A program made the position numbers and the translations under genes. From the NCBI GenBank assembly GCA_021800315.1, contig JAJYZD010000032.1, positions 1 through 20,437 of the forward strand: a stretch of DNA of 20,437 nucleotides, read 5' to 3'. Shown here one piece after another: positions 1 to 9,345 of this stretch. Position 1 is the stretch's first letter. Each line of letters opens with the position of its first letter. The stretch comes from Bacillota bacterium (GTDB lineage: Bacteria > Bacillota > Desulfotomaculia > Desulfotomaculales > JAJYZD01). Under the pieces are notes generated by a model. That model saw only the letters and a list, made by a program, of their open reading frames with translations. It searched no databases and was not told the DNA's origin.

Positions 1-275
1 CGACATCAGGGACGGTACCGGGAAACGACTGTGCCAGGGCATTTCCGCGAGATACTGTCGTCTCCTGCAGAGAGCTAATGGCTGGCAGTACGAGCGGGAA
101 CAATTGCCGGCTGGCGCCGGTGCCGCGCTTCCTCCCCATGTCTAAAGCCAGGGGCATCCGCGCGGCAGTTTCGGTGAATTGAATGAAAGTTTGTGACGTC
201 TAACTTCTTAGGCCCGATGTTTTTCTAATTGTTCTTTTAGTCTTCAGTCGGTTAGGTGATAGCTGTTTATGAAGG
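1..275. other. Left-edge sequence and upstream region of the BREX operon
   Basis: The first ~145 bases are GC-rich. A + strand frame entering from the left edge stays open from base 2 to a TAA at 143-145 and gives 47 residues ending in ALPPHV. The content (an Arg/Tyr/Trp-rich stretch with RYCRLLQR) is vaguely like the tail of a transposase, but I cannot identify it, and two other frames are also open nearby. From about 180 the sequence becomes AT-richer up to brxA, which fits a promoter or leader for the BREX operon. I see no convincing -35/-10 pair: TCTAAT at 224-229 resembles a -10 box but has no good -35 partner. No RNA gene is seen. Confidence 0.4.
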
Positions 276-1082
276 GTGATTCGCGCGGTGCCGACCAACC
301 AAGGAAGTCTTTACACGAGCAGGATCATCAAAGGGGGAGCATTGCTGCCGGAGACCAGAGCTTTCCTTAAGGTGTGGGATGAGGAGGCAGGCCTTAAGGA
401 GAACATCGACAGGGTGAGAAGGGACAACCTCTTGGGTAAATCCTCGCGTTCCCGGGTCGATGATGTGCTGGCCGTCTTACGGCAGCGTTACCTAGGTGAC
501 CCCGCTATTGTAAAGGCGTTAACCTACATGGTCAAGTGCGGGGTACCCAACGATATTTGCGACAGGATCTTTTATCTCTATACTGCGGATTCGGATCGCC
601 TGCTGCACGACATAGTTGTTCAAGTTATCTACCCGAATTTCCGGGAATTCCTCATGAGTGATATCAGCGCTCTGGTTGAACATGCCCTTGGACAGTGGGT
701 TAGTGGTAAAATGACGGTAAGCCCTTGGTCGGAGAATACTATCGTCCGAGTCAGGCAGGGCCTCCTGGATGCATTACGTGATTTCTCCGTATTGACTGGT
801 GCGGTAAAGAAAAAGCTTAACAAGTTGCATTTGCCAGTACAAGCGTTTGCCTACATAGCATTTGCTCTTAACGCTCGCAAGATGTTGCCAGCCGTCGGGA
901 CACTGGAGAACCCCGAATGGCATCTCTTTTTCCTGTCCATTGAGGAAGTCGAGAAGCTTTTTTTAGCGGCACATCAGGAAGGTTTGCTTCATTACCAGGC
1001 GGCAGGAAGCGTCATAAGACTGGAGTTTCCAACCACTAATATCGAGGAGTATGCTCATGTTATCGTTGAAAGATCGCATTAA
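276..1082 (+). CDS. brxA: BREX protein BrxA (DUF1819 family)
   Basis: This is the first gene of the BREX operon and encodes about 268 residues. BrxA is a small, all-helical, DNA-binding component of type I BREX (DUF1819 family); its exact step in phage exclusion is unsettled. The length, the GGALLPET-like N-terminus followed by a helical body, and the position directly before a BrxB gene support the call. No enzymatic motif is visible. The longest frame starts with GTG at 276, but an in-frame GTG at 288 has a better-placed ribosome binding site (AAGGGTGA at 273-279), so the protein may be four residues shorter. The 3' end overlaps brxB, suggesting translational coupling. Base composition is clearly less GC-rich than brxB onward, suggesting a separate origin or exchange of this gene. 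Confidence 0.9.
   Translation: MIRAVPTNQGSLYTSRIIKGGALLPETRAFLKVWDEEAGLKENIDRVRRDNLLGKSSRSRVDDVLAVLRQRYLGDPAIVKALTYMVKCGVPNDICDRIFYLYTADSDRLLHDIVVQVIYPNFREFLMSDISALVEHALGQWVSGKMTVSPWSENTIVRVRQGLLDALRDFSVLTGAVKKKLNKLHLPVQAFAYIAFALNARKMLPAVGTLENPEWHLFFLSIEEVEKLFLAAHQEGLLHYQAAGSVIRLEFPTTNIEEYAHVIVERSH
1044..1049 (+). promoter_or_regulatory. Ribosome binding site deciding the brxB start
   Basis: GAGGAG lies inside the 3' end of brxA. It is one base before the ATG at 1051 (too close) and seven bases before the ATG at 1057, so the downstream ATG is the likely start of BrxB. Confidence 0.65.
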
Positions 1083-1638
1083 GCTCCTGGAGCACGACCT
1101 TACGGCGACCCCGCCGCTGATCAGCGTGTACAGCGACCTTCCCTTTGCCATCCTCCGCTACGAACCGCGCGAGGAGCCGGATCTGAGGCGCGAGGTCGCC
1201 CTGCTGGCCGTCCGGCTGGAACGGGCCGGATTGAGCGCCCACATCATCTCCCTGGCCGAACTCCTGTGGGAGAGCATCGAAAAGTCGGAGGGACTCGACG
1301 CCTTGGTGGATCTGGAACGCACGTCGGGCTTTCCCAAGGCCCAAGCGCAAGTTACGGGCTATCTCTCCGATCCGGACTTTTGTCCGTTAACCGATCTTCT
1401 GGCCGAGCGACTGGGGCGCCTTGACCACCGGAAGGACGTGGCCCTGCTCGTCAGAGTCGCCGCCATGGCCCCCGCTATCTACCAGATGTCCGCCCTGCTG
1501 GAAGGAATGAAAGGCCGGACCACTGTTCCCAGTGTCCTGTTTTACCCGGGAAGCCTGGAGGGAATCTTCGGTCTTAAATTTATGGATTTAGCGGGGCAGG
1601 AGCCCATCGGCAACTACAGGGTAAAGATTTACGGTTAA
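1057..1638 (+). CDS. brxB: BREX protein BrxB (DUF1788 family)
   Basis: Encodes about 193 residues. BrxB is a conserved DUF1788 component of type I BREX; its biochemical role is not firmly known, and it is thought to work with BrxC, PglX and PglZ in the cytoplasm. Family features visible are the N-terminal helix LKDRIKLLEHDL, a central LVRVAAMAP segment, and the C-terminal LFYPGSLEG(I/T) followed by an Asn-Tyr-Arg motif near the end (NYRVKIYG), a typical BrxB ending. The length is normal. The start at 1057 is chosen from ribosome binding site spacing; an in-frame ATG at 1051 adds two residues. It overlaps the brxA end by 26 bases and is followed 18 bases later by brxC, so the genes are surely co-transcribed. 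From this gene on, GC content rises sharply relative to brxA. Confidence 0.93.
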   Translation: MLSLKDRIKLLEHDLTATPPLISVYSDLPFAILRYEPREEPDLRREVALLAVRLERAGLSAHIISLAELLWESIEKSEGLDALVDLERTSGFPKAQAQVTGYLSDPDFCPLTDLLAERLGRLDHRKDVALLVRVAAMAPAIYQMSALLEGMKGRTTVPSVLFYPGSLEGIFGLKFMDLAGQEPIGNYRVKIYG

Positions 1639-1656
1639 TTCTTGCGGGGGTGCGAC

Positions 1657-4600
1657 ATGCAGACCATCAGAGACCTTCTGGCACGCGATCTGTCCCAGAA
1701 AATCGAGGAAATCATCAAGGTTGACCAGGCCGACGAGCCCACCGTGTACCAGGAATTGACCGAGTACGTTGTGACCGGCCGCATACGGGATCAATTCCGC
1801 GCCCTGCTCCGGGCCATCGCCGACGGCCCCGGGGACCCGCAGGAAGGGATAGGGGTATGGGTGTCGGGTTTCTTCGGCTCGGGCAAGTCCTCCTTCGCCA
1901 AGATCCTGGGTTACATATTGGCCAACCGGCAGGTATTGGGGAAATCGGCGGCCGACCTCTTCCTGGGTCAGGCCGGTGACGAGAGGCTGGCTGAACTCCT
2001 GAGCTTCATCAACGTCCGCATCCCCACCGAGGTGGTCATGTTCGACGTTTCGGGACAGCGGGACATCAAATGGGGCAGCGAATCCATCACGGAAATCATG
2101 TACACCGTCCTTTTGCGCACGCTTGGCTACGCCGAAGACTTCAACATTGCCGAACTGGAGATCGAACTGGAGCAGGAGGGAAAGCTGGACCATTTCGTCG
2201 GGCTTTGCCGGGAGCATTACCCCGAGTGGCGGATCACCCGCAAAGGGGCCCAGAAGTATGCGCGGGCCAGCCGCCTTTTGCACCTCATGGACCCTGTCAC
2301 CTACCCCGCCGCCGATCAGTGGTTCCGGACCGTTGTCAACAGGGAACCGAAGGTATCGGCTGTCAGTTTCGTCGAGCGCGCTTTCGAACTCATGGCCCGG
2401 AGGAGTCCCGGCCGGGCCTTGGTTTTCATCATTGACGAAGTCGGTCAGTACGCTTCCACCAGCAGGGACAAAATTGAAAACCTGCGGGCGGTGGTGGAGA
2501 GCTTCGGCAAGCATTCGAAGAACATGGTTCTCGCCCGCAAGGTGGTCGCGCCCTTCTGGGTCGTGGTTACGGCCCAGGAGAAACTGGAAGAGGTGGTCTC
2601 CAGCCTCGACTTGCGCCGGGTCGAAATAGCAAGGCTGCAGGACCGCTTCAAGCACCGGGTGGACATGGCGCCGGCGGACATCCGTGAAGTAGCCACCAAA
2701 AGGGTGCTGGCCAAGAGGGAAGAAGCCCAGGGGCTGTTGCGGGAACTTTTCCAGAAGAACAAGGGCAGCCTCAACGCCGCCTGCCGCCTGGAGCGTTCAT
2801 CCCGGTCCAGCGAGGTCGGCGAGGACGATTTCGTTCAGTTCTATCCGTACCTGCCCCATTTCATCGAACTGTCGATCGACATCGTGTCCGGCATCCGCCT
2901 GCAGTCCGGTGCTACCCAGCACCTCGGAGGCAGCAACCGCACCATCATCAAGCAGGCTCACGAGATGCTGGTTTCAGAGCGCACCCGCCTGGCCGACCGA
3001 ATCGTCGGTACGCTGGTCACCCTGGACCGCATCTACGAACTGGTGGAACAAAACCTTTCCACGGAGAGGCACCAGGATATCACCGACATCGAGAGCCGCT
3101 TTGCCAAAGATCCCCAGGACGGAGGATGGGCCGTCAAAGCGGCCAAGGTACTGTGCCTCCTGGAATTCGTGCGGGATCTGCCCCGCACCGAGGCCAATCT
3201 GGCCGCCCTCATGGTGCCGGCGGTGGGGAGCCCGGCTCCCCTGGAGGAGGTCAGGGGGGCCCTGAAGCGGCTGGAGACCGCCCAGTTCATCCGTCAGACC
3301 GACCAGGGCTACAAGCTGCAGTCCACCCAGGAGAAGAACTGGAACACCGAGCGGCAAAGCCTGGCTCCCAAGCCCAAGGACCGCAACGAGATCATGCGGG
3401 AAAGTCTGACCGGCCTTTTCACGGACCACAAAACCTGCCCGTACACCGAAAGCGGCGTGAAGAAGACCTTCAACCTGGCGTTTTCCCTGGAGGGCGTCCA
3501 GCTGTTCGACGGCCAGATCCCTGTGAACCTGGTACTGGCCGAGGACGCAGCCGGCCTGGAGCCAAAGATCGCCGACATCCGCTCGGACAGCCGCCAAAAG
3601 GAGAACGAATTCCAGGTTTACTGGGTAACGGCCGCAAACAGCGACATCGACGGCCTGGTGCTCAATTATTTCGCCTCCCGGGAAATGGTCAACAAGTACC
3701 GCCAGATAGGCTCGCAGGGAAAGATGATGAGCACGGAGGAACGCTCCTGCCTGGACAACGAAGCCGGTGAGGAGGTCCGCCTGAAGGGGCGGCTCAAAGA
3801 AAAAATCGCCCAGGCATTGGAAAACGGATCCCTTGTCTTTCAAGGCAACCTAAAGGACGCTTCCGCGCTGGGTAAAACCGTCGGCGAGGTCCTGCACGGC
3901 GTCGTGAACTGGGTGGTCCCCTACTTCTTTCCCAAGCTCGGCATAGGGGCCCGTCCCCTGACGGGCAAGGAGGCCGAGGAGATTCTGCGGGCGGCCAACT
4001 TGAGCGGTCTCTCACCCGTCTTTTACGGCGGGTCCCAGGGACTGGACCTGGTAGGCAGGGAAGGCGCCAAGCCGGCCATCAAGACTTCGTCGGAAGTCTG
4101 CAGCGAGTTGCTGGGGTTTCTCAAGGCGGAGAACAGTTACGGCAACCGGGTGACCGGCAGGGATTTGGAAAACCGCTTCGGCGGCCTGGGCTACGGCTGG
4201 GAGCGCGACCTCCTGCGCCTGGTCATGGCCACGTTCTTCCGGGCCGCAGCGGTGGAGGTTACCCACCAGGGTCAGACCTACCGCAGTTTCCAGGATCCGG
4301 GGTCACACCAGCCGTTCACCAGCAACAACGCTTTCAAGAATGCCGCCTTCGCGCCCCGGATAGCGGTGGACTTGAAAACGCTGACCGCGGCCGAGGAGCG
4401 TTTCGAGGAACTCACCGGCCGGGTGGTGGACGTCGACCTGGAGTCGGTGGCCCAGGCCCTGCGCCAGTTCGCCACCGAGGAGAGGAAATACCTTTACCCG
4501 CTGGAGGCCAAGGCCCAGGCTCATGACTTGGCCTGCCTGGAAGCGGTGGTGGAATATCGCAACACCATTGACGGCTTTTTGCAAAACCCGTCGGAGGACC

Positions 4601-5298
4601 TGGTGCGCACCCTGGCCGCCGAAGGCAGGACTCTTAAGAAATCCCGGGGAGCTATGCAGCGTTTGAGGACCGCTCTCACCGACGAAAACCTGGCGGCGGT
4701 TTCCCGGGCCCGCCTGCTCCTGCGGGAAGCCTGCCCCCTCCTGGTGGAGGGGATGGATACCGGCGGCTTTGCCGCGGCGAGGGACGGACTGGAAAACCTG
4801 TTGGCCTCGCCCGCCTTCTACGAAAGGATCGAGCAGATCAGCGACCTGAACGAGCGGATTTTCGTTGGCTATAGCGATTTGTACCGGGACGTGCATACCA
4901 GACGGTCGAAGCTGTATGCCGCGGCGTGCGACGAGATCAGGGGCCTGCCCGGCTGGAACGAACTATCCGCCACGGCCGGAGCCGATCTCCTTGAGCCCCT
5001 GCTCTCCCGCGCTTGCGCCGACCCGGCCCTGGCAGGAGATTCCCTGGTCTGCACCCACTGCCGGGCGGGCCTAAAACAGATGGAATCGGACCTCGCGGCC
5101 TGTCCGGCCCTGCGGGAACAGGCGGCGGGCCGCCTGCGGGAAAGCTTTGAGCCCCCTGCGCGCTGCCAGAGGGTCCGGGTCCGGAAGTTTTTTGCCCAGT
5201 CGCTTGAATCGCCGGAAGAAGTGGAGGAGGCGGTGGCCAGGTTCAGGGAACACCTTCTCGATTTGGTATCCTCAGGAATGACTGTGGTCATCGAGTAG
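1657..5298 (+). CDS. brxC: BREX ATPase BrxC (PglY-like P-loop protein)
   Basis: Encodes about 1213 residues, the usual size for BrxC. BrxC is the large P-loop ATPase of type I BREX and is required for defence, probably as a scaffold or motor acting with PglX and PglZ. The Walker A motif GFFGSGKSS is at residues 71-79, a signature of this family, and a hydrophobic Walker B strand ending in IIDE is at about 255-261. Later parts are mostly helical, with a Cys-rich CTHC at about 1132-1135 that could bind a metal. I prefer the ATG at 1657, which has a GGGGGTG ribosome binding site six bases upstream, over an in-frame TTG at 1642. The gene ends 12 bases before pglX, whose ribosome binding site overlaps the brxC stop. 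No truncation or frameshift is seen. Confidence 0.95.
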   Translation: MQTIRDLLARDLSQKIEEIIKVDQADEPTVYQELTEYVVTGRIRDQFRALLRAIADGPGDPQEGIGVWVSGFFGSGKSSFAKILGYILANRQVLGKSAADLFLGQAGDERLAELLSFINVRIPTEVVMFDVSGQRDIKWGSESITEIMYTVLLRTLGYAEDFNIAELEIELEQEGKLDHFVGLCREHYPEWRITRKGAQKYARASRLLHLMDPVTYPAADQWFRTVVNREPKVSAVSFVERAFELMARRSPGRALVFIIDEVGQYASTSRDKIENLRAVVESFGKHSKNMVLARKVVAPFWVVVTAQEKLEEVVSSLDLRRVEIARLQDRFKHRVDMAPADIREVATKRVLAKREEAQGLLRELFQKNKGSLNAACRLERSSRSSEVGEDDFVQFYPYLPHFIELSIDIVSGIRLQSGATQHLGGSNRTIIKQAHEMLVSERTRLADRIVGTLVTLDRIYELVEQNLSTERHQDITDIESRFAKDPQDGGWAVKAAKVLCLLEFVRDLPRTEANLAALMVPAVGSPAPLEEVRGALKRLETAQFIRQTDQGYKLQSTQEKNWNTERQSLAPKPKDRNEIMRESLTGLFTDHKTCPYTESGVKKTFNLAFSLEGVQLFDGQIPVNLVLAEDAAGLEPKIADIRSDSRQKENEFQVYWVTAANSDIDGLVLNYFASREMVNKYRQIGSQGKMMSTEERSCLDNEAGEEVRLKGRLKEKIAQALENGSLVFQGNLKDASALGKTVGEVLHGVVNWVVPYFFPKLGIGARPLTGKEAEEILRAANLSGLSPVFYGGSQGLDLVGREGAKPAIKTSSEVCSELLGFLKAENSYGNRVTGRDLENRFGGLGYGWERDLLRLVMATFFRAAAVEVTHQGQTYRSFQDPGSHQPFTSNNAFKNAAFAPRIAVDLKTLTAAEERFEELTGRVVDVDLESVAQALRQFATEERKYLYPLEAKAQAHDLACLEAVVEYRNTIDGFLQNPSEDLVRTLAAEGRTLKKSRGAMQRLRTALTDENLAAVSRARLLLREACPLLVEGMDTGGFAAARDGLENLLASPAFYERIEQISDLNERIFVGYSDLYRDVHTRRSKLYAAACDEIRGLPGWNELSATAGADLLEPLLSRACADPALAGDSLVCTHCRAGLKQMESDLAACPALREQAAGRLRESFEPPARCQRVRVRKFFAQSLESPEEVEEAVARFREHLLDLVSSGMTVVIE

Positions 5299-5310
5299 GG
5301 AGGGGCGCAA

Positions 5311-8300
5311 ATGGAGAGAGGTCCGCGGCTGAACAAGCTGAGAGGCGCGGTGGTGCAGTGCCGCAACCTTCTGGAGACGGCAATCGGCGAGTTGCTCGAA
5401 GGGAGATTCGGCGTTCACGCAAGCGGCGAGGTGGAGGACGCCTCGCGTATGTCCCACCTCTCCCCGGAAGAGTCCTCGGTGCGGGAGATGGTGATGGACC
5501 ACCTGAGCCATGTCGCGGCTCTGGGTGAGACGCCGGCGGGCGCCGTGGAAAGGCTGGTCCGCGAGATAGCCTTTACCCACTTGAACCGCTTCTGCGCCTT
5601 CAAGATGATGGAGGAGCGCGGGCTGATCCGGGAAACAGTGAGCCGCGTCACCAAGTCCAACGGCTTTCTCTTCTACCTGGCAGACCATCCCGCGGAGGAA
5701 AAAACCTTCAACAGCGGGGGGCAGGAGGAGACCTACCGGCATTTCCTCATGCACCAGGCGCGGGCCCTGGCTCCTGAGGCCGGCGCCCTCTTTTCGCCCG
5801 ACGAGGCTGCCCAGGGCCTGTTTCCGCCCCGGCACGTGCTGCAAAAGGTCCTGGAACTGCTCAACCAGGAGGATTTGGCCGGTGCCTGGGGCGAGGACGA
5901 CACCATCGGCTGGGTGTACCAGTATTTCATTCCCAAGGAACTCCGGGAACGGGCCCGGCAGGAGAGCCCGGCCCCCCGCAACGGCTACGAGCTTTCCTTC
6001 CGCAACCAGTTCTACACCCCCCGCTACGTGGTGGAGTACCTGGTGGACAACACCATGGGTCGCCTTTGGTACGAGATGCGCGAGGGAGAAACCGCTCTTT
6101 CCGGCACGTGCGCCAACCTGATCCCGTCCCAAAAGCCGGCAACTCGGGCGAAAAAAGATCCCCGCGACCTGAAGGTTCTGGACCCGGCCTGCGGCAGCGG
6201 CCATTTCCTTCTCTACGCGTATGACGTTTTGGAGATGATCTACGCCGAGGCCTACGACGATCCACAAGCGCCTCCCTGTGCCCAAACCGGCCGTACCCTG
6301 CGGCAGGAGTTCCCGGACCCCGCGGAATTCCGGCGGGCCGTACCCGGACTGATCCTCCAGAACAACCTCTTCGGGGTGGACATCGACCTGCGGGCCGTGC
6401 AGATCACCGGTCTGGCCCTGTGGTTGCGGGCGCAGAAGTCCTACCGTCAACTGGGGCTGAAGGCCCAGGACCGGCCGCAAACCGCCCGGGCCCGGGTGGT
6501 CTGCGCCGAACCGATGCCCGGGGAAAGGGAACTGCTACGGGAGTTTACCGGGGACCTGCAGTCGCTGCTCTTGGGGCACCTGGTGGAGAAAGCCTTTCTG
6601 GCCATGAGGGACGCCGCGGAGATCGGTTCGTTGCTCAAGGTGGAAGAGGAGATCAGGAAAGAGGTTGAGAAGGCCGGAGGCGGGTCCAGGAACAGGCGCC
6701 ACCATGAGAAATCGACTTTCTCCATGCATAAGGGTGAGCTTAGGACCATCAGCCAGCAGGGATTTGACATTTCCGTTGCCCGGGACACTTTTTGGGAGGA
6801 ACTCGAACAGGCTATAGCATCGTCATTGAACCGGTATTCCGGTACCGCCTCCAACGGTCATCGTTTCACCCGCCGGCTATTCGCCCGTGACGCCGAACAG
6901 GGTTTTTCCTTCATAGACATCTTCTATCATCGTTTTGACGTGGTATTGATGAATCCGCCTTTCGGCGAGTCGAACAAGCTGGCTAAGGATTACGTACATA
7001 AGAACTATCCGCTTTCCAAACAGGACCTGGCCTGCGCCTTCGTGGAACGGGGCCTGGAACTCCTGAACCCGGAAGGCTTCCTGGGGGCGATCACCACCCG
7101 CACGCCGTTTTTCCTGAGCAGTTCCCGCAACTGGCGGGAAAACGTCGTGATGAAGAAAGGCCACCTTTTCTGCCTGGCCGATCTCGGCCACGGAGTCCTG
7201 GAGAGCGCCATGGTGGAAGCCGCGGCTTATGTGGTCGGGAAGGGAACCGGCCGTGGTGAAGCCGTGTTCTTTCGCCTCCTCAAAGACGGGGACAAAGGCC
7301 GGGGCATTTTGGACTGCGCCGAAAAGGTGCGGGCGGGAGAGGATACCGGTGACCCGAGGGTTTTCCGGGTGGCCCCCGAGGCTTTCCGACAGGTGCCGGG
7401 AACTCCCTTTGCCTACTGGGTCAGCGATGCCGTGCGACGCAAGTTTACGGAACTGCCTCCGTTCGAAGGGGAGGGCAGAACGGCCAAGCAAGGGCTGGCT
7501 ACGGCTGATGATTTCCGCTTCGTGCGCGCCTGGTGGGAAGTGCGGCCCGAGAGCGTCGGCCGTACCAGGGAGGAGACCTTGCAGGGTAAGGGCTGGGTGC
7601 CCTTCGCCAAAGGCGGGGCTTACTCGCCCTATTACGCCGATGTGCATCTGGTGATGAACTGGAAGGGTGATGGGGAGGAGATCAAAGGCTTTGTCGATCC
7701 GTCCGGTAGGCCATATTCGAGACCGCAGAATACGGACTTATACTTCCGGCCGGGGCTGACGTGGCCGCTAAGGACCACAAGCGAGTTTAGTATCCGGGTT
7801 TGTCAGCAAGGCTGTGTTTTTGGGCACAAAGGGCCCGTTTGTTTTGCCCCTAATGTGCTTGATGGGTATGGCTATCTATATTCGTTGCTCGCCTTGATGT
7901 CTAGTTCAGTGTTTCATGATATGTTGGGATTACAGCTAGCAGCGGCCGACGCGGCGGCGCGTTCCTACGAGGTGGGTGTTATTCAGCGCACCCCGGTTCC
8001 CGATTTTTCCAACGAAACAAAGCATCGGCTTGCCGATGTAGGTAATGCATGTGTCAACCTCAAGCGCAACCTCGACACCACCAACGAGACCAGCCACGTC
8101 TTCTCCCTGCCCTCATTGCTGCAGGTACCCGGCGAATCCCTGGCGGACCGGTTGGCCAACTGGCAAGCCATCGTGGGCCAGGCGACACGAGATTTGGCCG
8201 CCAATCAGGCCCAAATCGACGCTATAGCGGCCCAAGCTTACGGTCTCAGCGCTGCTGATTTGCGCCCGGACGGCGATGTGAGTTCAATGGTTTCGGATTC

Positions 8301-9345
8301 CGACCAGTTTGAGAGCGGCACGGCCGGCTCCCACCCTGATGACGGCGAAGACGACGAAGAGTTCCCAACTGCCGGAGAACAGGCAAGTCCAGAGGCCCAG
8401 GCACGGGACCTCCTTTCCTACCTGGTCGGCGCCGCCTTCGGGCGGTGGGACGTCCGCCTGGCCAAAGACCCCTCACTGCTGCCCAAGCTCGGCGATCCTT
8501 TCGACCCTCTCCCACTTGCCTCTCCGGGCATGCTTCTCTCTCCTGGCGGCTTACCACCGGGGGACGACCGCGTGGTTAGCGAGGAATGGCTGAGAAGGCG
8601 GCCGGATGTTAATACGCTACCCGATTTTCAGGATTCCGCCCGGGCCACGTTACGTCTGGCCGACTATCCCCTTGCCGTCCCGGTGGACGGCGTGCTGGTC
8701 GACGACCCGGACCATCCGCGGGACATCGTCCGGATGGTTTACGCCGTCCTGGAGTATCTGTGGGGGCCGGCGGCCGAGCGGCTTGGCATGGAGATCCGAG
8801 ATCTGCTCGGGGTGAAGGACCTGCGGCAGTATTTCGGTGACCCCCGCCTGTTTTTCGAAACCCATCTCAAGCGCTACTCCATGAGCCGGCGCAAGGCCCC
8901 CATTTACTGGCTCCTCCAGAGCAGGAAACGTTCCTACGCCGTATGGCTCTACTACCCCAGGTTGCATAAGGATTCCCTGTTCCAGGTCCTGCAGTATTAC
9001 ATCGCGCCCAAGATCCGCCTGGTGGAGGCCGCCCGGGATCGCCTGATGCGGGAGAAGGAACAGGCGGGCGACACCGGCGCGCGGGCCCGGCAACTGGAAT
9101 GCCTCATCGAGAGCCAGGAGTCTGTTTTGTCCGAACTGGCCGATTTCCGGGAAAAGGTCGACCGGGTGGCCAACTTTTACCTCACCCCGGACTCTGATGA
9201 CGGGGTTATTCTCAACATGGCCCCCCTGTGGGAGGTCGTCCCGTGGAAGGAGCCCAAGAAATACTGGCAGGAGTTGTCCGCCGGCAAGTACCGGTGGTCG
9301 GCTGTTGCCAGTCAGTTGCGGGAGAGGATGAAGCGCAATGGGTAA
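5311..9345 (+). CDS. pglX: BREX DNA N6-adenine methyltransferase PglX
   Basis: Encodes 1344 residues. PglX methylates an adenine in a short asymmetric DNA motif, marking host DNA as self, and is also needed for exclusion of unmethylated phage. The SAM-binding motif DPACGSG is at residues 291-297 and the catalytic NPPF motif at 548-551, about 250 residues later with a helical insertion between them. The likely target-recognition region follows at about residues 700-900. Around residues 1000-1025 there is a strongly acidic linker, and the C-terminal part (from LLSYLVGAAFGRWD) is typical of BREX type I PglX. The ATG start has GGGAGGGG at 5298-5305. The end overlaps pglZ by eight bases. The stretch at about 7700-8080 is less GC-rich than the rest. 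No homopolymer tract suggesting phase variation is visible. Confidence 0.96.
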   Translation: MERGPRLNKLRGAVVQCRNLLETAIGELLEGRFGVHASGEVEDASRMSHLSPEESSVREMVMDHLSHVAALGETPAGAVERLVREIAFTHLNRFCAFKMMEERGLIRETVSRVTKSNGFLFYLADHPAEEKTFNSGGQEETYRHFLMHQARALAPEAGALFSPDEAAQGLFPPRHVLQKVLELLNQEDLAGAWGEDDTIGWVYQYFIPKELRERARQESPAPRNGYELSFRNQFYTPRYVVEYLVDNTMGRLWYEMREGETALSGTCANLIPSQKPATRAKKDPRDLKVLDPACGSGHFLLYAYDVLEMIYAEAYDDPQAPPCAQTGRTLRQEFPDPAEFRRAVPGLILQNNLFGVDIDLRAVQITGLALWLRAQKSYRQLGLKAQDRPQTARARVVCAEPMPGERELLREFTGDLQSLLLGHLVEKAFLAMRDAAEIGSLLKVEEEIRKEVEKAGGGSRNRRHHEKSTFSMHKGELRTISQQGFDISVARDTFWEELEQAIASSLNRYSGTASNGHRFTRRLFARDAEQGFSFIDIFYHRFDVVLMNPPFGESNKLAKDYVHKNYPLSKQDLACAFVERGLELLNPEGFLGAITTRTPFFLSSSRNWRENVVMKKGHLFCLADLGHGVLESAMVEAAAYVVGKGTGRGEAVFFRLLKDGDKGRGILDCAEKVRAGEDTGDPRVFRVAPEAFRQVPGTPFAYWVSDAVRRKFTELPPFEGEGRTAKQGLATADDFRFVRAWWEVRPESVGRTREETLQGKGWVPFAKGGAYSPYYADVHLVMNWKGDGEEIKGFVDPSGRPYSRPQNTDLYFRPGLTWPLRTTSEFSIRVCQQGCVFGHKGPVCFAPNVLDGYGYLYSLLALMSSSVFHDMLGLQLAAADAAARSYEVGVIQRTPVPDFSNETKHRLADVGNACVNLKRNLDTTNETSHVFSLPSLLQVPGESLADRLANWQAIVGQATRDLAANQAQIDAIAAQAYGLSAADLRPDGDVSSMVSDSDQFESGTAGSHPDDGEDDEEFPTAGEQASPEAQARDLLSYLVGAAFGRWDVRLAKDPSLLPKLGDPFDPLPLASPGMLLSPGGLPPGDDRVVSEEWLRRRPDVNTLPDFQDSARATLRLADYPLAVPVDGVLVDDPDHPRDIVRMVYAVLEYLWGPAAERLGMEIRDLLGVKDLRQYFGDPRLFFETHLKRYSMSRRKAPIYWLLQSRKRSYAVWLYYPRLHKDSLFQVLQYYIAPKIRLVEAARDRLMREKEQAGDTGARARQLECLIESQESVLSELADFREKVDRVANFYLTPDSDDGVILNMAPLWEVVPWKEPKKYWQELSAGKYRWSAVASQLRERMKRNG

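Noticed and set aside
1588..2655. 355-codon open frame on the - strand
   Set aside because: It is antisense to brxC across its Walker motifs and has no recognisable family features.
5272..6480. 402-codon open frame on the - strand
   Set aside because: It lies entirely opposite the start of pglX, has low-complexity Gly/Leu/Pro-rich content and no domain; it is a shadow of a GC-rich gene.
5311..9345. Phase-variable tract in pglX
   Set aside because: I looked for long homopolymers or short tandem repeats, which switch pglX in some bacteria, and found none.
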